Notes: generated by a model from the letters alone, not told the origin. Shown: positions 22,401 to 33,769, numbered from the stretch's first letter. The stretch: 37,052 nt of DNA from Psilocybe azurescens (GCA_023853785.1 JAJIRX010001033.1:1-37052); one strand, 5' to 3'. Numbers and translations are program-made.

Positions 22401-23599
22401 CAGGACGCTATATGTCGAGCAGCAACTGTAGTATTATTGCTTGCGGCGCTGACGACATTGCTGCAGGAGGCAAAGCAGCAGCTGCAACTGAACAAGGAGA
22501 AAGAGAGAGGGGAGATTTTCAACCCCCGCCGTATTCATCATCGTAGCCGCTGCCGTACTCGGCATCTCCGTCCCGCTCGCCGTCCCCTGAGCTGGGCTGC
22601 ACCTAACCCTAACCCTGTCTCTGCCAAGGTCCACACTCCCGCTCAAGCCAAAGCCCTCACGTCCTTCTTCATCGTCTTCATTGAATGCCCGCCTCTAGTC
22701 TCACCCACTTTGCCGCCAGCGCATTCCATCCTCGGTCCTCAAAGTGCTCGCTTACCTCTATCGCACGGTCACATACGGCTTCGAGAAGTAGTACAGAGTC
22801 GACACGACACGCGCCGCTGCCGCTGCCTCTGCGGCGTCCTCAGTCCAACACCGGTGTCTGATCCCGATGCGTCTGTTGTCGAGGATAGCGATGACGAAGT
22901 TGTTGCGGATGCCCTTTCAACTTCAAGGGCAGCCTTGGATGTGAAGTATCACCGTGGATCTGGCATCCGCGTCGCTGATTCTTTGAATCAGAGCTCAAGT
23001 CGCTTTGGCCGCATCCAGCTCGTTGAGGATGACGACAACTATGCTGCCACCAAGAATGACGATTCTGACCACATTTTAACAGTACGCGCCCCTCTGCTGA
23101 GCGCAGACAGCGTATTGCGGATGCTCAAAGTCCAAGAGGCGCTCCTTGCCATTCGATTGAAGGGCTTCTTGATGTTTCGGATGTGCCGAAGACAGCTCAA
23201 TGTGCAGTTCTTCGAGGGGTTGTGTGGTAGGTGTGCATTGGATCAGGAGCAGTCAAGAGAACAAGAGGAGGAGGATGGACAAGGTCGAGCGCGAGATGCG
23301 CAAGATCCAGCTCGAGCAGCAACAGCCCGCTTCCTTCACTGCTCCTTCCCCCAACGACACCCAGATCCCCGCCCGCCCCATCCGATCTTCCCTTCCCTCA
23401 CTCTCCCCCGGGCCCATGTCTGTCTCCAGATTGGCATGCCAGCGCCGCGCTGTGCTGCCCACATCGTATATGATTGCGCAAGGGGTCTGGCGACGTTGGG
23501 TCGGGTTGTTGCAATGGGACAAAAGGATTAGAGAGGGGCTTGAGCGGGCTGAGGACGTGTGCGTAGGCTGCTGCTGAGGATAGCGAGGGTTGCATACAG
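22401..23599 (+). pseudogene. Repeat B, copy 3, with a long unrecognised open frame
   Basis: A plus-strand frame is open from 22437 to 23531 and includes the acidic run VVEDSDDEVVADALSTSRAA. I do not recognise a family. Parts (22640-22790 and 23155-23235) resemble 8935-9110 and 9160-9230 next to Sec61-2, but the frame is not preserved there. A second overlapping frame at 23200-23577 contains a helical, charged segment (RRMDKVEREMRKIQLEQQQ), so a real exon and a shadow cannot be separated with confidence. It sits divergently next to Sec61-3. It may be the decayed plus-strand partner gene of the duplicated unit. Confidence 0.3.
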
Positions 23600-25377
23600 G
23601 AAATAGAGGAACATGACGCGTCGTCGGTTGCGGATTGGTATGCTGGGATAGATTATTGAGGCCTGAGGGCTTTGGATGTGGATTCAGGTAATGATTGGTG
23701 GGTGCACTGTATGCTTTTTTTGAATGGGATGGATTTCTGAGCTTTGGATATTTGCTTTCTTTAGGTTCACGTTCACACCCTCCGTACTCGCTTATCCCTC
23801 CCTCCCGACAGTCCCTTTAACATTCCCTTTATCGTGCCCCTTCTGACACCCGACATCCAACATCCCACCCCTCTCTCTGCGCTTTCATTTTGTTCTCAAA
23901 TCCCCATTTTTTATTTTCAAATTTCGACCTTTACACCCTTCTATTTTTCTTCTTTTCCTTTCACCATTTATCGTCCACCGCCTATTCCCCACTTTCTTTC
24001 ACTTTCAACTTCAACTTCAACTTTGCGCTCACTTTTTTCATTTCTTTTCAGTTCCCAATCCACCAATGACGTACCCGAAAGCATCATACACGCCGGAGCA
24101 CACCGTCAATCCATCCATCCCTTCTCTTTCATTTCCTCTATTTGTCATTACTACGATCCTCCTGCTTGATTTGGCGTCCTAGTCGATTGCGTGTACGTGC
24201 TCGCACGCCCACATTTCTTAACTGTATGCTTCCGCACCGTGCCGCTGCTGCCTGCACCTGGAATGGATTTTTTGCGCCTCTCGAGTCGTCCGGATTGGGG
24301 GTTGCGTTCGGGTTGGTATGTGAACGAGCGCTATGTATTGTTATGGTTATTATTCTCATTTTGTTCTACTACTACACGCGACCCTGAGTACCGAGTAGAA
24401 GAGATGATATCCCCTGCGCTCCTTCGTAACCACTCTACGGACGGTGTTGAGTCGAGTGCTAGTGTGCTTCGTGTTTATTCTTTCTCGCTCGCTGGATTGT
24501 AATTTGATTTTTGATTTAAGGATTTAGATTCTAGTACGCCCCTTGAGAACACGAAACGAAGAAGAAATACCGAACGAATAAACCAACTGCAAGCACACCT
24601 CGCTTCCGATCGATGTCTCGATGTCCCGATGATGCCGAAGACACTCTACATCCAGTGGCCGCCCACTCCCATGTGCTTAACGTGGCACCCGCACCCGCAC
24701 CCTCATGCTTTAGCTTACCCCCTCACGACACCCACCCACCCAATACACACTAAAACTCTCGCTGTTCGTATTTTATTGCATTCAAGCGCGCTGTGGGTCT
24801 TCTTATGCATCCTTCGCTTTAGCTACGCACTATGCGCTACACACGCTCTGGATATCACGACAATTATTCCACCACATGCAAGCCATACACCACCTCACCC
24901 ATTTATCATCCTCTCTCTTGTATCCTGTGCTCTCTGTTGACTCTTGGTGAGGTGAAGATCTCATCCAGGAGCTAGGACCGACGGCAATTTGGCTGGAGGG
25001 AACACGACGACGACGATAGTATTGACATTTTTAGCTTTTATGTGCAATCAATGGATTTGAAAGAAAGAAAATATTGTTTCGTTGATCGAATAATCGCGCG
25101 TGTGATACAAGGCAACTTTGAAGAGAAGAGGAGAAAAGAGGTCCGAACGCATCAGCCTTCAGCTAGCAGCCTTAGGTATGAATGGTAAAAACTGAGTTGA
25201 GGTACGTGCTCTGTGGAACTGAACGTGCCGTCGCGTGTATGTGAATCACACGATTAAAGAGGAGGCCACTCTTCAGCTTATTGGCGTCAAGGTCTATCCC
25301 AAACCTACGGTCTCAGTGACTCGGCCGGTTTCGTCGGGTCGAATATCATTATTAGTTTCACAGTATAGTGGGACATT
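23600..25377 (+). repeat. Repeat C, copy 3
   Basis: This aligns with 1985-3784 and 14835-16676. The conserved intron is at 23638-23764 (GTATGC...CTTTAG), followed by the T/C-rich tract, 'ctcgagtcgtccgg' near 24280, and the 3' part abutting the NACHT C-terminus. No conserved ORF was seen. Confidence 0.6.
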
Positions 25378-26775
25378 CTAGACTCTATGCCTGTGCATTT
25401 TCCTTTCACGTTGACGCCGCAACACCCTCCGAATATACACGTCCACCGACGCATATGCCCGAGTTATGTATTCCCGCATGGCCATTTGATGTTGCCCTGC
25501 CCGCCCCTGCACATCCTCGTCGCTCGAAAGAATTTGCCCTACGAGCTCCACCAAATCATCTTCGCTAGAAAAAGTTAGCCCTGCAGGGTGCTGTACATCC
25601 TCGTCGCTCAAAAAATGGTTCCGTCAACGTAAAAAATTCGGTGTAGCGGGTGGTTGTCATTCAGGACATCGGCCGTGAAACAATGAACAACATTGTCACT
25701 TGGATACTCTGTCCAGTTGATGATAATTTTGAACTGTGAAGGACTCGACCGTTTGGATTTCGGCAAATAATTGTAGACTGCTCCAAACAAGGTCTGTACC
25801 CAATGGCGCACATTGCCTCTCGGTCTTCCTAGATTGAAGGTAAGGTCCTGTTGGGCGAGCAAATTGACTAGCTCAGCCGAGTACCCGGCCCTCGACAACA
25901 TGAATACCAAAGTTTCACAGACAAAGTTCCACTGTCCGCTACCCTCATATGGGCGTGCAGAAATGCACTTTGTCCTATCCCAAGGCCTGACTGCAAACTC
26001 CACCGCGAACACCGCAGCCAGAGTATACGTTGATTGATCTACAACATGCAGTCCTGCTCGTGACGAGTCCTTTAGAAATTCTGCCATCATCTGTAGATAT
26101 GGGTTACTAGATGTGTGGCTGACTCTGTGAATTGCACGTTGTCGCAGCCCCTGTCCACGTTGGTTTGATTGAATAATGCAGAAACGAGGAAACCTGCTAC
26201 AAAATCGGAGACGCCGGGTGTTGATGAGGATGAAAGAATCCTAAATGCATGAAAAGAGATTATTTGATCATATTCGAGTATCCTGGCGGCACAGACGGCA
26301 GTCCAAAAAAGCCTGACAAGGGCTCATGGGAGTCATTTGCAGATCTTTGCGTAATTTTTGATCCAAAATACCTCGATGGTGGAGGTAAAGCTCTTCCGTT
26401 TGCCTAAATCCCTTGGTTTGGAGTCAACATACGTCGATTCCAGTATCTCCCTTAAAAAAGGAGACGTACGGACGTTTTCAGAAAGCGTACAAACGTTGCA
26501 GGATCCTCACTCAAAGAGCTGCGATATATTGAAGGTCTCTGCCCTGATATGGCCGCATAAGGCCCCCAATTCTGAACATAGGGCACATCGAAAACCTTCT
26601 CCCGAAGAGCGTTGTTGTCATGCAGAGGGCCTGCCAGTCGAAGATGGCTCAAGAGTGACTGATATGCAAGATTTGGCAGAGATGTCGCCATATTGAGCGC
26701 TATATATGAATAAACCGAAGCTCAGAAATAAATTTGCAAGACAGTAATCAATTCTCACATTCAATGGCAGAAATA
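25378..26775 (-). pseudogene. NACHT NTPase, copy 3 (C-terminal fragment)
   Basis: Only the 3' part of the gene is present. From the 5' side: about 15 bases of the end of exon 2 (SAIEC, 26770-26756), exon 3 with NLAYQSLLSHLRLAGPLHD (about 26680-26620), exon 4 with ANGRALPPPSRYFGSK (about 26400-26350), and the C-terminal exon with AEFLKDSSRAGLHVVDQSTY (26090 down). Walker motifs are absent because the gene is cut at about 26775. Stops interrupt the C-terminus near 25608. The tail carries repeated acidic segments of the form SSDEDVQ and ends RRVLRRQRERKMHRHRV. Past 26775 unrelated sequence begins. Confidence 0.88.
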
Positions 26776-27227
26776 CAGCAGCTAGATATGTACCATTGTA
26801 ACATACCATATGGTAGAAAGGACAATTACAGTGTTGCATATCATATGGGTTCAGTAATTCCTCTGAGCCGCTGAATGTTGTTTATCCTTAAAGGGAATCT
26901 ACACTGTACCATGAGATATGATTCAGTAATTACATTGAATGCACCATGTCTGGCTGGTTGGGTAGGGTACATTGCCTGCGCCCGCTCCCCTTTCCCGGAC
27001 CCGGTCCAGAGTACGGAAAAAATTCCCGCCACCGGAGGCTTTTTTTTTCAGTCCAAATGAAATTGCAGAGCAGCAAATTTTTTTTTTACAGAATTGTACC
27101 AAATGGTGTGGTAGGTACGGAAAGTGCGTCCGCCCGGTCCCGCCCCGATGCCGCTCCGAACACAATATACCCTCTCTGAATCTCAAACATTGGCCATATA
27201 CGGGGGCTACATATACATACATATCAA
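26776..27227. other. Left edge of the KDZ-containing region
   Basis: The sequence changes character at once after the NACHT-3 breakpoint. It contains a 'taccatatggta' palindrome near 26806, two 'ttcagtaatt' copies (about 26850 and 26922), poly-T and poly-A tracts (about 27040 and 27078), and the first GC-rich CCGG-type clusters (about 26994 and 27137). I found no gene here. It may hold the terminus of a large element, but I cannot see the other end. Confidence 0.4.
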
Positions 27228-27300
27228 GAATCAATGGCATAACGGTTAGTGTTCACAATGGCTATCTTACTCCTGGGTTTCGAATCCCGCCACGAGTCAT
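27228..27300 (+). mobile_element. tRNA-like SINE head 1
   Basis: An A-box-like TGGCATAACGGTTAGTG (27235-27251) lies about 25 bp before a B-box-like GGGTTTCGAATCCC (27275-27288). This is the internal RNA polymerase III promoter layout of a tRNA. The B box has one extra T and the acceptor arms do not pair, so it is not a working tRNA. A tRNA-derived SINE or a decayed tRNA is the best reading. Confidence 0.6.
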
Positions 27301-27384
27301 TTTTGGTACAGCCGGTGGGATCAATTCCACCTGGGTTTGATACGCACTTTAAGATCAGGTAAAAGAAAGAGACAAGTCAAAAAT

Positions 27385-27452
27385 AGGACTGTTTGTGTAG
27401 TGGTATTGCGTGGATATTAAAATTTGACATCCAGGGTTCGAACCAGGTTATT
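27385..27452 (+). mobile_element. tRNA-like SINE head 2
   Basis: An A-box-like GTTTGTGTAGTGGTAT (27391-27406) is followed by a perfect B-box core GGGTTCGAACC (27433-27443). The spacing suits a tRNA, but the acceptor stem is not formed. It lies about 150 bp after the first tRNA-like sequence, so the two may be halves of a dimeric SINE or two insertions. Confidence 0.55.
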
Positions 27453-27687
27453 TGGTTGTTTTTGCAGTGCAGTTTTGCAGGTGGCACTTTAGATTTTGCC
27501 GACCCAGTTCCGACCCGTTCAGCTTCCCGACCTAGTGTATTCCGTATTAATACCGGTGTTGTATGCGCCGACACGGTCCCGACCCATTCAGTTAGCCCGG
27601 CCTGTCCTGTTCTGCTGCAGCACTCGTGATGCCGAAGATAATAATTATATTGTCAAAAACATTAATGAAGACGACCTAGACACTAAA

Positions 27688-29961
27688 CTACGCAAACCAT
27701 TCATCATCCATGTCCTCAAAGTCTTCTGGCCGATACACCTTTTTGATCGCCTTGCTTTCTTGCGAGGGCCAGCCTCACCTTCCGGGGCGAATCAGGGGGG
27801 AAGGGAGTAAGGATATGGATTACGATGCGCAGGGCGCTTCATCGTGATCGGACATCATGATGGCAGGGGCGGGACAGGGCGGGGAGCGGGACAAGTCCGG
27901 ATATAATGCCGGGCGCATTCAAAGCGGGGTGAGCATGGGGGCCAGGGGCTACGGGGGTTGGGCTCGTCATCATCAGACAACATGTTGGCCAGCGCAATAC
28001 GAGCACGGGAATGGAAGTCCGCTGGGGGAGTGATCGGCTCTGCGGGGGTTGGGATCGTTATTGTCAGACATTATATTGTCCAGTGCTACGCGAGCACGAG
28101 AGCGGGTGTCCGCCGGAGAGATATTGGCTCGTCGTCATCAGACATCATATTGTCTAATGCTACGCGAGCATGGGTACGGGCAAGGGATGGAGAAGGAACG
28201 GGTGAGTCATCGGGGAGTCATCGGACATGTTTTCTAACGCGGCGCGGGCCCAGAATTGGATGTTGGAATTGTCCGACACACTGTTGAGGGTGTTGCTTGC
28301 TCTCAGGCCGACATTAGATGATGAGATGATCTCCACCTCATCATCATCGGACATGTTGGTCAAGGCGGTCCGTGAACGACTCTGCGGTGCAGGGGCAGCA
28401 GATAAAATTTCGATCTCATCATCGTCGGACATGTTGGCCAACGCAAACCGGGACCGGGTGCCGCCCTACGTCAGGCCAACGTTAATTGATGAGATGATCT
28501 CCACCTCATCATCATCGGACATGTTGGCCAAGGCAGCCTGTGAACGACTATGCGGTGCAGGGGCAGCAGACAAAATTTTGACCTCGTTGTCAGACGTGTT
28601 AACTAGCGCGACCTGGGTCCAGGTGCCGCCTAGTTGCATGGAAGGTGGCGGGACGATTTCCACTTCGTCGTCAGACATATTTGCAATGGCGGCCCGGCTC
28701 CGGCCGCCGCCTTGTTCGAATTGATGGTGGCGAACCGGACTCCGGCATATGTGCCGCTCTGACATTGCCGGACATGTTTCCGATAGAGTCCCGGACATCG
28801 TCCCAGCTGTTTAGCAGCACATTTTCTTCTACGCCTGTTCATGGCATTAGTAAAGCTCATCTATGAATAGCGAGAATGACAACGCACAAGTTCCAACTGT
28901 ATTCCTCGTTTTGAATCGTTCCCACCTATATTCCCATCTTCCAACTCGATTCCATACCCGGTGTGAATCTCCGCTTGGTGAGATCGTCCAAGGGCAAGAA
29001 CGTCCTCTTGGGTGAGGCTTTCACCCCATGTCCAATGAGAGCGAGCAGGGGCATGCAGTGCCGGTGCCGGCCCCGTTTCCGTACCTCGCGCTGGAACGTT
29101 TGCGGTTTCCTTAAGCACGGCGGCCTCGTGCAGTTCGTAGAATCCGGCAACGCGACGTTCGCAGAGAGCGCTCTCTGTGTCGGCCAGCAAGAAAAGTTGC
29201 CTGTTATGTCGAACGGCATCGACATTCATTTGGTACAGGTCAGCGGCCATCTTTTGGTAGATGTCGCACATAGGGCAGTCCGGGTTGGCACTGGGAACGG
29301 AAACAGCAATCTTAGGCACGGCCAGTAGATCTATGCTTGGAATCGGTGGAGGAGTAGGTGAGGAGGCCGGAACCGGGGCCGTCATGGTCCGGGGTGCTGT
29401 CGTTGGATGGATCAATGTTAGTTGGTTGCGATGGAATGCGAGGGCAATGTGTAGCTTCTTCTCGTCTAGTGTTGTTGTCGCCGTATTTTTGTTCCACCAA
29501 TCGTACTTGTACTGTGATACAGTATGATGTGCTTGGTCAGATCGAGTGCTCGCAGCAAGGATGGCGATAAGTTTTGAATCGAATGGGAGCGGCAATTGAC
29601 TGGATGATGCCTGGCAAAGAGAAACGGCCAAAGAACATAAAATGACCGGAGTGTCGAATACCAGGCCCATGGCAGCGGCGATGCCGACATACTGCAAGAA
29701 AAATCTCTGTGCAGTAAGGTGTGAATTTTGGGCGATATGTTTGAATCAACAGATATGTGCACTTACGGACTCTTTAAAGAGGCATGTCTGCATCCAAACT
29801 TGATGCCGATTCTCGGCTTCTGACATCTTGACCAAAGCCGTACGAAGTCGAGAATCACCGTATGCTATATACCTCAAAACATCGCCGGGGTGCCATGAGT
29901 CATCGGCACCAGAGTGCAAGCTAAAGGGATTGAAGGGTCGGATAGTATTGTTCTGTGACAT
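27688..29961 (-). CDS. Unknown protein with array of SUMO-interacting-like motifs
   Basis: Exon 1 (29961-29767, 65 codons) starts MSQNNTIRPFNPFSLHSGAD. A clean intron (29766-29692, GTAAGT...TTGCAG) leads into exon 2 (29691 onward), which is open to 28861 and contains a CPMC pair and a proline-rich stretch. A likely further acceptor, CTAAACAG, near 28812 leads into a region of repeated acidic segments: ANMSDDEVEIV, ANMSDDDEVEII, ANMSDDDEIEIL and TNMSDDDEVEII. An acidic or serine run followed by V/I-x-V/I-V/I matches the SUMO-interacting motif. One TAG (about 28465) interrupts the repeats. A terminal frame, AIKKVYRPEDFEDMDDEWFA, stops at 27688. Joining these pieces into one gene is inference. 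It is codirectional with and downstream of the KDZ transposase. I do not recognise exons 1-2. Confidence 0.5.
27845..28700 (-). repeat. Coding tandem repeat array (about 10 units)
   Basis: The motif read on the plus strand as TCATCGGACATGTTGGCCA and variants recurs near 27848, 27968, 28063, 28135, 28217, 28270, 28347, 28425, 28512, 28588 and 28671. Spacing is about 50-120 bp. A higher-order unit of 168 bp (56 codons) is also visible: 'gagatgatctccacctcatc' at 28323 and again at 28491. The copies become more diverged toward 27850, where frames are lost. The array encodes the acidic motifs of the gene at 27688-29961. Confidence 0.75.
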
Positions 29962-30028
29962 AACTTGTGGATTTGAGTAGTGATAGTAGATGGTTGAAAA
30001 ATGAAAGATAAGGTGTCATCAAATTTGG

Positions 30029-33000
30029 TTACATTGATTTATAATTAGGGTTTGATCGTTGATACAATTGGTCAGCAATAATTGCCAATTGATGCCATAT
30101 TTCAGACTGCCGGTGTGCATATGCAACGACTCCGGGTGGCAATTGAGCCGAATCCCGTCCCGGACCTGCTGCCGCTAATTTCCATGACCGGCTTTTCTTC
30201 ATAAAATAGGATACGGTCCACTGCATCTCATATGAAACAAGTGTCTTCTCTTTGTCCCATCTTTGGAACTGTGCCCTTGCACGAAGCCAATGTACACGTT
30301 TAACTAATATTATTTAGCATGACGTCACACAATTTGAAATAAATGGCTTACATTCAAGAATAGTTGCGGGATCCGTTTTCTTCTTCCATACCCAAGTCTC
30401 CTTCATCGTCGTCCGAGTCGGCACGGTACCGGGACCGGCATTTTGGCCGCTCACTTGGGGCAAAGGCGTTGGCTCACCGAATGCCAAATCCAAGACAGGC
30501 GAAGTGTTGTGGAGCCTGAAAGATTGGGATTCAAAATCATGGTGCTTCCCTAACATCTTCCTTCTTTAGCACACGGAGTTTGCGCAGGGTGATATTGTCA
30601 GCATTCAGCCGGATTAGCCGGGCACGGCAATGAGTATATACCTGGGAATGAAAAGATATTTTGTGATTAGCTGCTTTAATTGTTGCACGGGCCCGGGTCC
30701 GGACCCCTTGTTCGGGCATCTCTGTATACACTCGAATACAAGAAGGACTTCTCTGCAATGAGTTCACGGATTTGATTCAAATGACCGGTAGCCTGCTTGA
30801 TTCGTGCTTTAAGTTCCGCATCATTGTAGCTTTCGCTGCAATTACCATTGGATGGTAGACATAGTAAGTGGAGGTGAATGTCATCATGGAGTTCGGCGGC
30901 AATGGGTCGGGTTGGGATGTCATCCCCGTCTTCCCAAATATCCAGTGGTTGGTCCGGTATAATAACACTCTGACCAGATATCTGAAGAGCTCCCGCAAGG
31001 CCTTGCAAGTGAGTGAGCTGCGTCATCTCCGCAGCCAATTCTTCCCGTAATTTGTTCATTTTATCCCTGTCGTCGATGCGATCCTCGTTAATCAGGCGCC
31101 GTGTCCTAATTCGAATGTCCAACCTGAAGCCGGGTCATTTGATTGATTACATAGGAAATAAATATTGACTTACTGTTTTTCTTCCACTAGCAGTGCAAAT
31201 TCTAACCAAGATTCGATAGCGGACGGCACTGGTCGGGTCCGGTCGGCTTCCGAGGTACTGTCAACCCGGATCCGATATCGGCCAGACGTTTGGCAGCATA
31301 TACATCCATCGCCTTGGGATTATGCAGTCGCTGAGATTCTGCATCTTCAATTTGTTTCGTCCACATGTCGACTGTGTCCACCCCGGCTGCGGCACTAACT
31401 TTCATGAAGCAGTTGTGAAACCTGTCTCTGTGCAGGTCAGCTTCTACAAAACGTTTGGAAAGATATTTCCATATTCCCAGAGTCTTTTATGGTTCGAATC
31501 GCAGGCATGATCGTCCAGGAGCTCTGCGCGAGTGCGCCAGAGTTGCTGTCCGTGCCGCCCGGGAGATTGGATTTAAGTTTGACCACAATGATTCCAATAT
31601 TTCACCACAAACAGTGGCTGCGCCCGGGATAAACGTGGGGCGCATAGCCGGAAAAAACATTCGTCTTTATGGGCATGAACGTGAAACATACCAATTGCTC
31701 AATCAATCTTGAGACCGGATGGCAGCAAATGTCCAATCCGGAGCAGCAGGTAAATAAAATATTGACATATAATGTCATATATCACCATAGCTCCTTGGTC
31801 CGGGTGGACTAGAGTGGAAGCCAGTGCCATTAAAAATGAAAAATCGACGTTTTTGCTGTTCACCCTTGAAAAGATCGACCATAGAATTAGGAGCAAAGCA
31901 TCCATGTCGAGCACACGCAAATGCAACAATTCCGGTGATATCGCAGGCGGATGAGGCGATCAGAGCGTTCTTGATAGCCTTAAATGTGTTCTCACAAGGT
32001 GCGCCCTGTGTACACAGTTTAGTCGGGTCGGGATCGGGTCAGGACGGCATCGGAGCGGCAAACTGACCGTTAATCGTTCTATAGCATGTTTCAGGAACGT
32101 ATCATACTCTTCACGAAGCGGAATCATGCCTCCTCCTTCCAATAGCCATATATCCTGTGACGGCTTCTCCGTTCGAACATGATCGGCCTTGAAATTTCCA
32201 TCAGCCACAAAAATTCGTTTATACACCCAGCGGTTTGGGTCGTCTTTCCAATTGTCCGGCAGGTTAACCCCGACCTGTGGACATGCCGGGCAGTAGTTTT
32301 CAAGTTCACCTTTCCGGACATCCATTGCACTTCTACCATTATGACCTGCAAATCCTGACCATTTGAGTTTCTTCATCCATCTCCACAGACGGGTCATACA
32401 GCGAAATTCGTTGTACAGATCAACCACACTTGAGGGAGCAATTGGGTTCGTTATCCAGCGCAATAGAGTGTAAAATTGATATGCCGATGCCTTGAGTTCA
32501 AGATTTGAAAGACGAAAAAATCAAGCATTTGAGCGGAAAACAATGTCCGGACATGATAGAAGCTTGTCGGTATCAGCCTGCTCGCCATCAAATCAAGTGG
32601 AAGAACGTCAGGCCCCGGCATGAACAAGAAACCATCGCCAAGTGGTGAAGTCCGTTTGTGTGAACGACACGGACATACGAATTATTCAAACCATCAGCGG
32701 TGGGAATGCTCCCTGCAAAGGCTGTTGTGGGATCGGCATCACCAATGTTTAGTGCTTCGAGATAGTCCGGGATAAAATGGACATCGGCATCGGCATTTGT
32801 GACTTCTGTTGCGTCGTCGGGCTCCTCATCCGGCACCGTTTTGTCTTGTACCACGTTGGAATTGTCTTGCAATGATTGCGGGTAGCGATCAAATTCTTGA
32901 TCGTTAAAATTATAGTCGGCTGGCTGAGGTCTATCCGTCCATTCTTGCTGGTGAGTACCAGCACGAGTGTCATCGCACTGGGTTGGACCCGAACCGGCAC

Positions 33001-33769
33001 CGGGTTCCGGTTCCGGTTCGGACGTGCATTCTGAAATCCTGCACCCTGTTGCCGGAGTTCTGCCTGCTCCCTCTCGTCTTTGGGCCGCTCCAATGACTCC
33101 AAATATTTGGTCTGAAATTTGAGGGCTGCGCACAGAGGATTACCCTCATGATGGGTTATTAGAAGGTAACTTCCGACTTCCCAAAGCTCGGCTTTGCGGA
33201 AATGGGAACCGGTCCACCGTTGAATTCTGTGCATAGGATTGTCTTGATGTGTCTCGCGCATGCAGGATCTGCATAGCATTATAGGCATACTGCAGTCCTG
33301 ACAACGCCAGACTGCTCGTAGGTTTGAAGCACAATGAATGCACTCAGAGAGCTCGGGTCGTAGTGATTCCCGGCTAAGCAATGCCCCCAGTAAATCATCT
33401 ACTCTTTCCACAAACTGTAATATATAATCCCGTTGTGTCTTCAATTTGGTCAAAATGTGAATTGAATGGATGTATTTAAAACAGCCTGACCTTCCGTGAT
33501 TTTGGCTCTACAACAGAGTCATCCACTTCCACGTCCATGTCATAAAATGGATTGTCTTCAATATCTGGATCCATGTCTCTCGGTTCAGAAGGCCCGGCAG
33601 TAGGCTCTGTTGGTTCATGGTCCAGTGCAACTGCGTATTTTTGTCTTTATTCGCCCATTCCGTGTGACAGTTTTCCTTGTTTCATATGTAATGGCGGCGC
33701 GGCTCGACGTCCCCTTCACACAAAACATTTCGCCGTGCCTCTTTCTTGTTTTTGTCTTTGAGAGGGCAT
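30029..33769 (-). pseudogene. KDZ-type transposase with CxC2 domain (degraded)
   Basis: KDZ (Kyakuja-Dileera-Zisupton) elements are DDE transposons abundant in basidiomycetes. From the N-terminus (ATG at 33769, MPSQRQKQERG) I read: an acidic segment (about 33620-33500); the CxC2 cluster ECIHCASNLRAVWRCQDC and LCRSCMRETHQDNPMHRIQ (about 33350-33210); VHTNGLHHLAMVSCSC (about 32665-32620); NYCPACPQVGVNLPDNWKDD (about 32300-32240); VADGNFKADH (about 32208-32180); YDIICQYF (about 31780-31757); GMFHVHAHKDECFF (about 31695-31655); GEILESLW (about 31606-31583); and helical C-terminal parts ending before the stop at 30029. Candidate catalytic D, D and E are all present. Frameshifts occur near 33065, 32518, 31850 and 31640, with an in-frame TGA near 31702. 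It is divergent from the plus-strand gene at 33956. Confidence 0.9.

Noticed and set aside
27228..27452. Functional tRNA genes
   Set aside because: A and B boxes are present but no acceptor stem pairs, and the first has an extra base in the T loop.
27845..28700. CRISPR-like repeat-spacer array
   Set aside because: The repeats are degenerate, coding in frame with acidic motifs, irregularly spaced, and the genome is eukaryotic.
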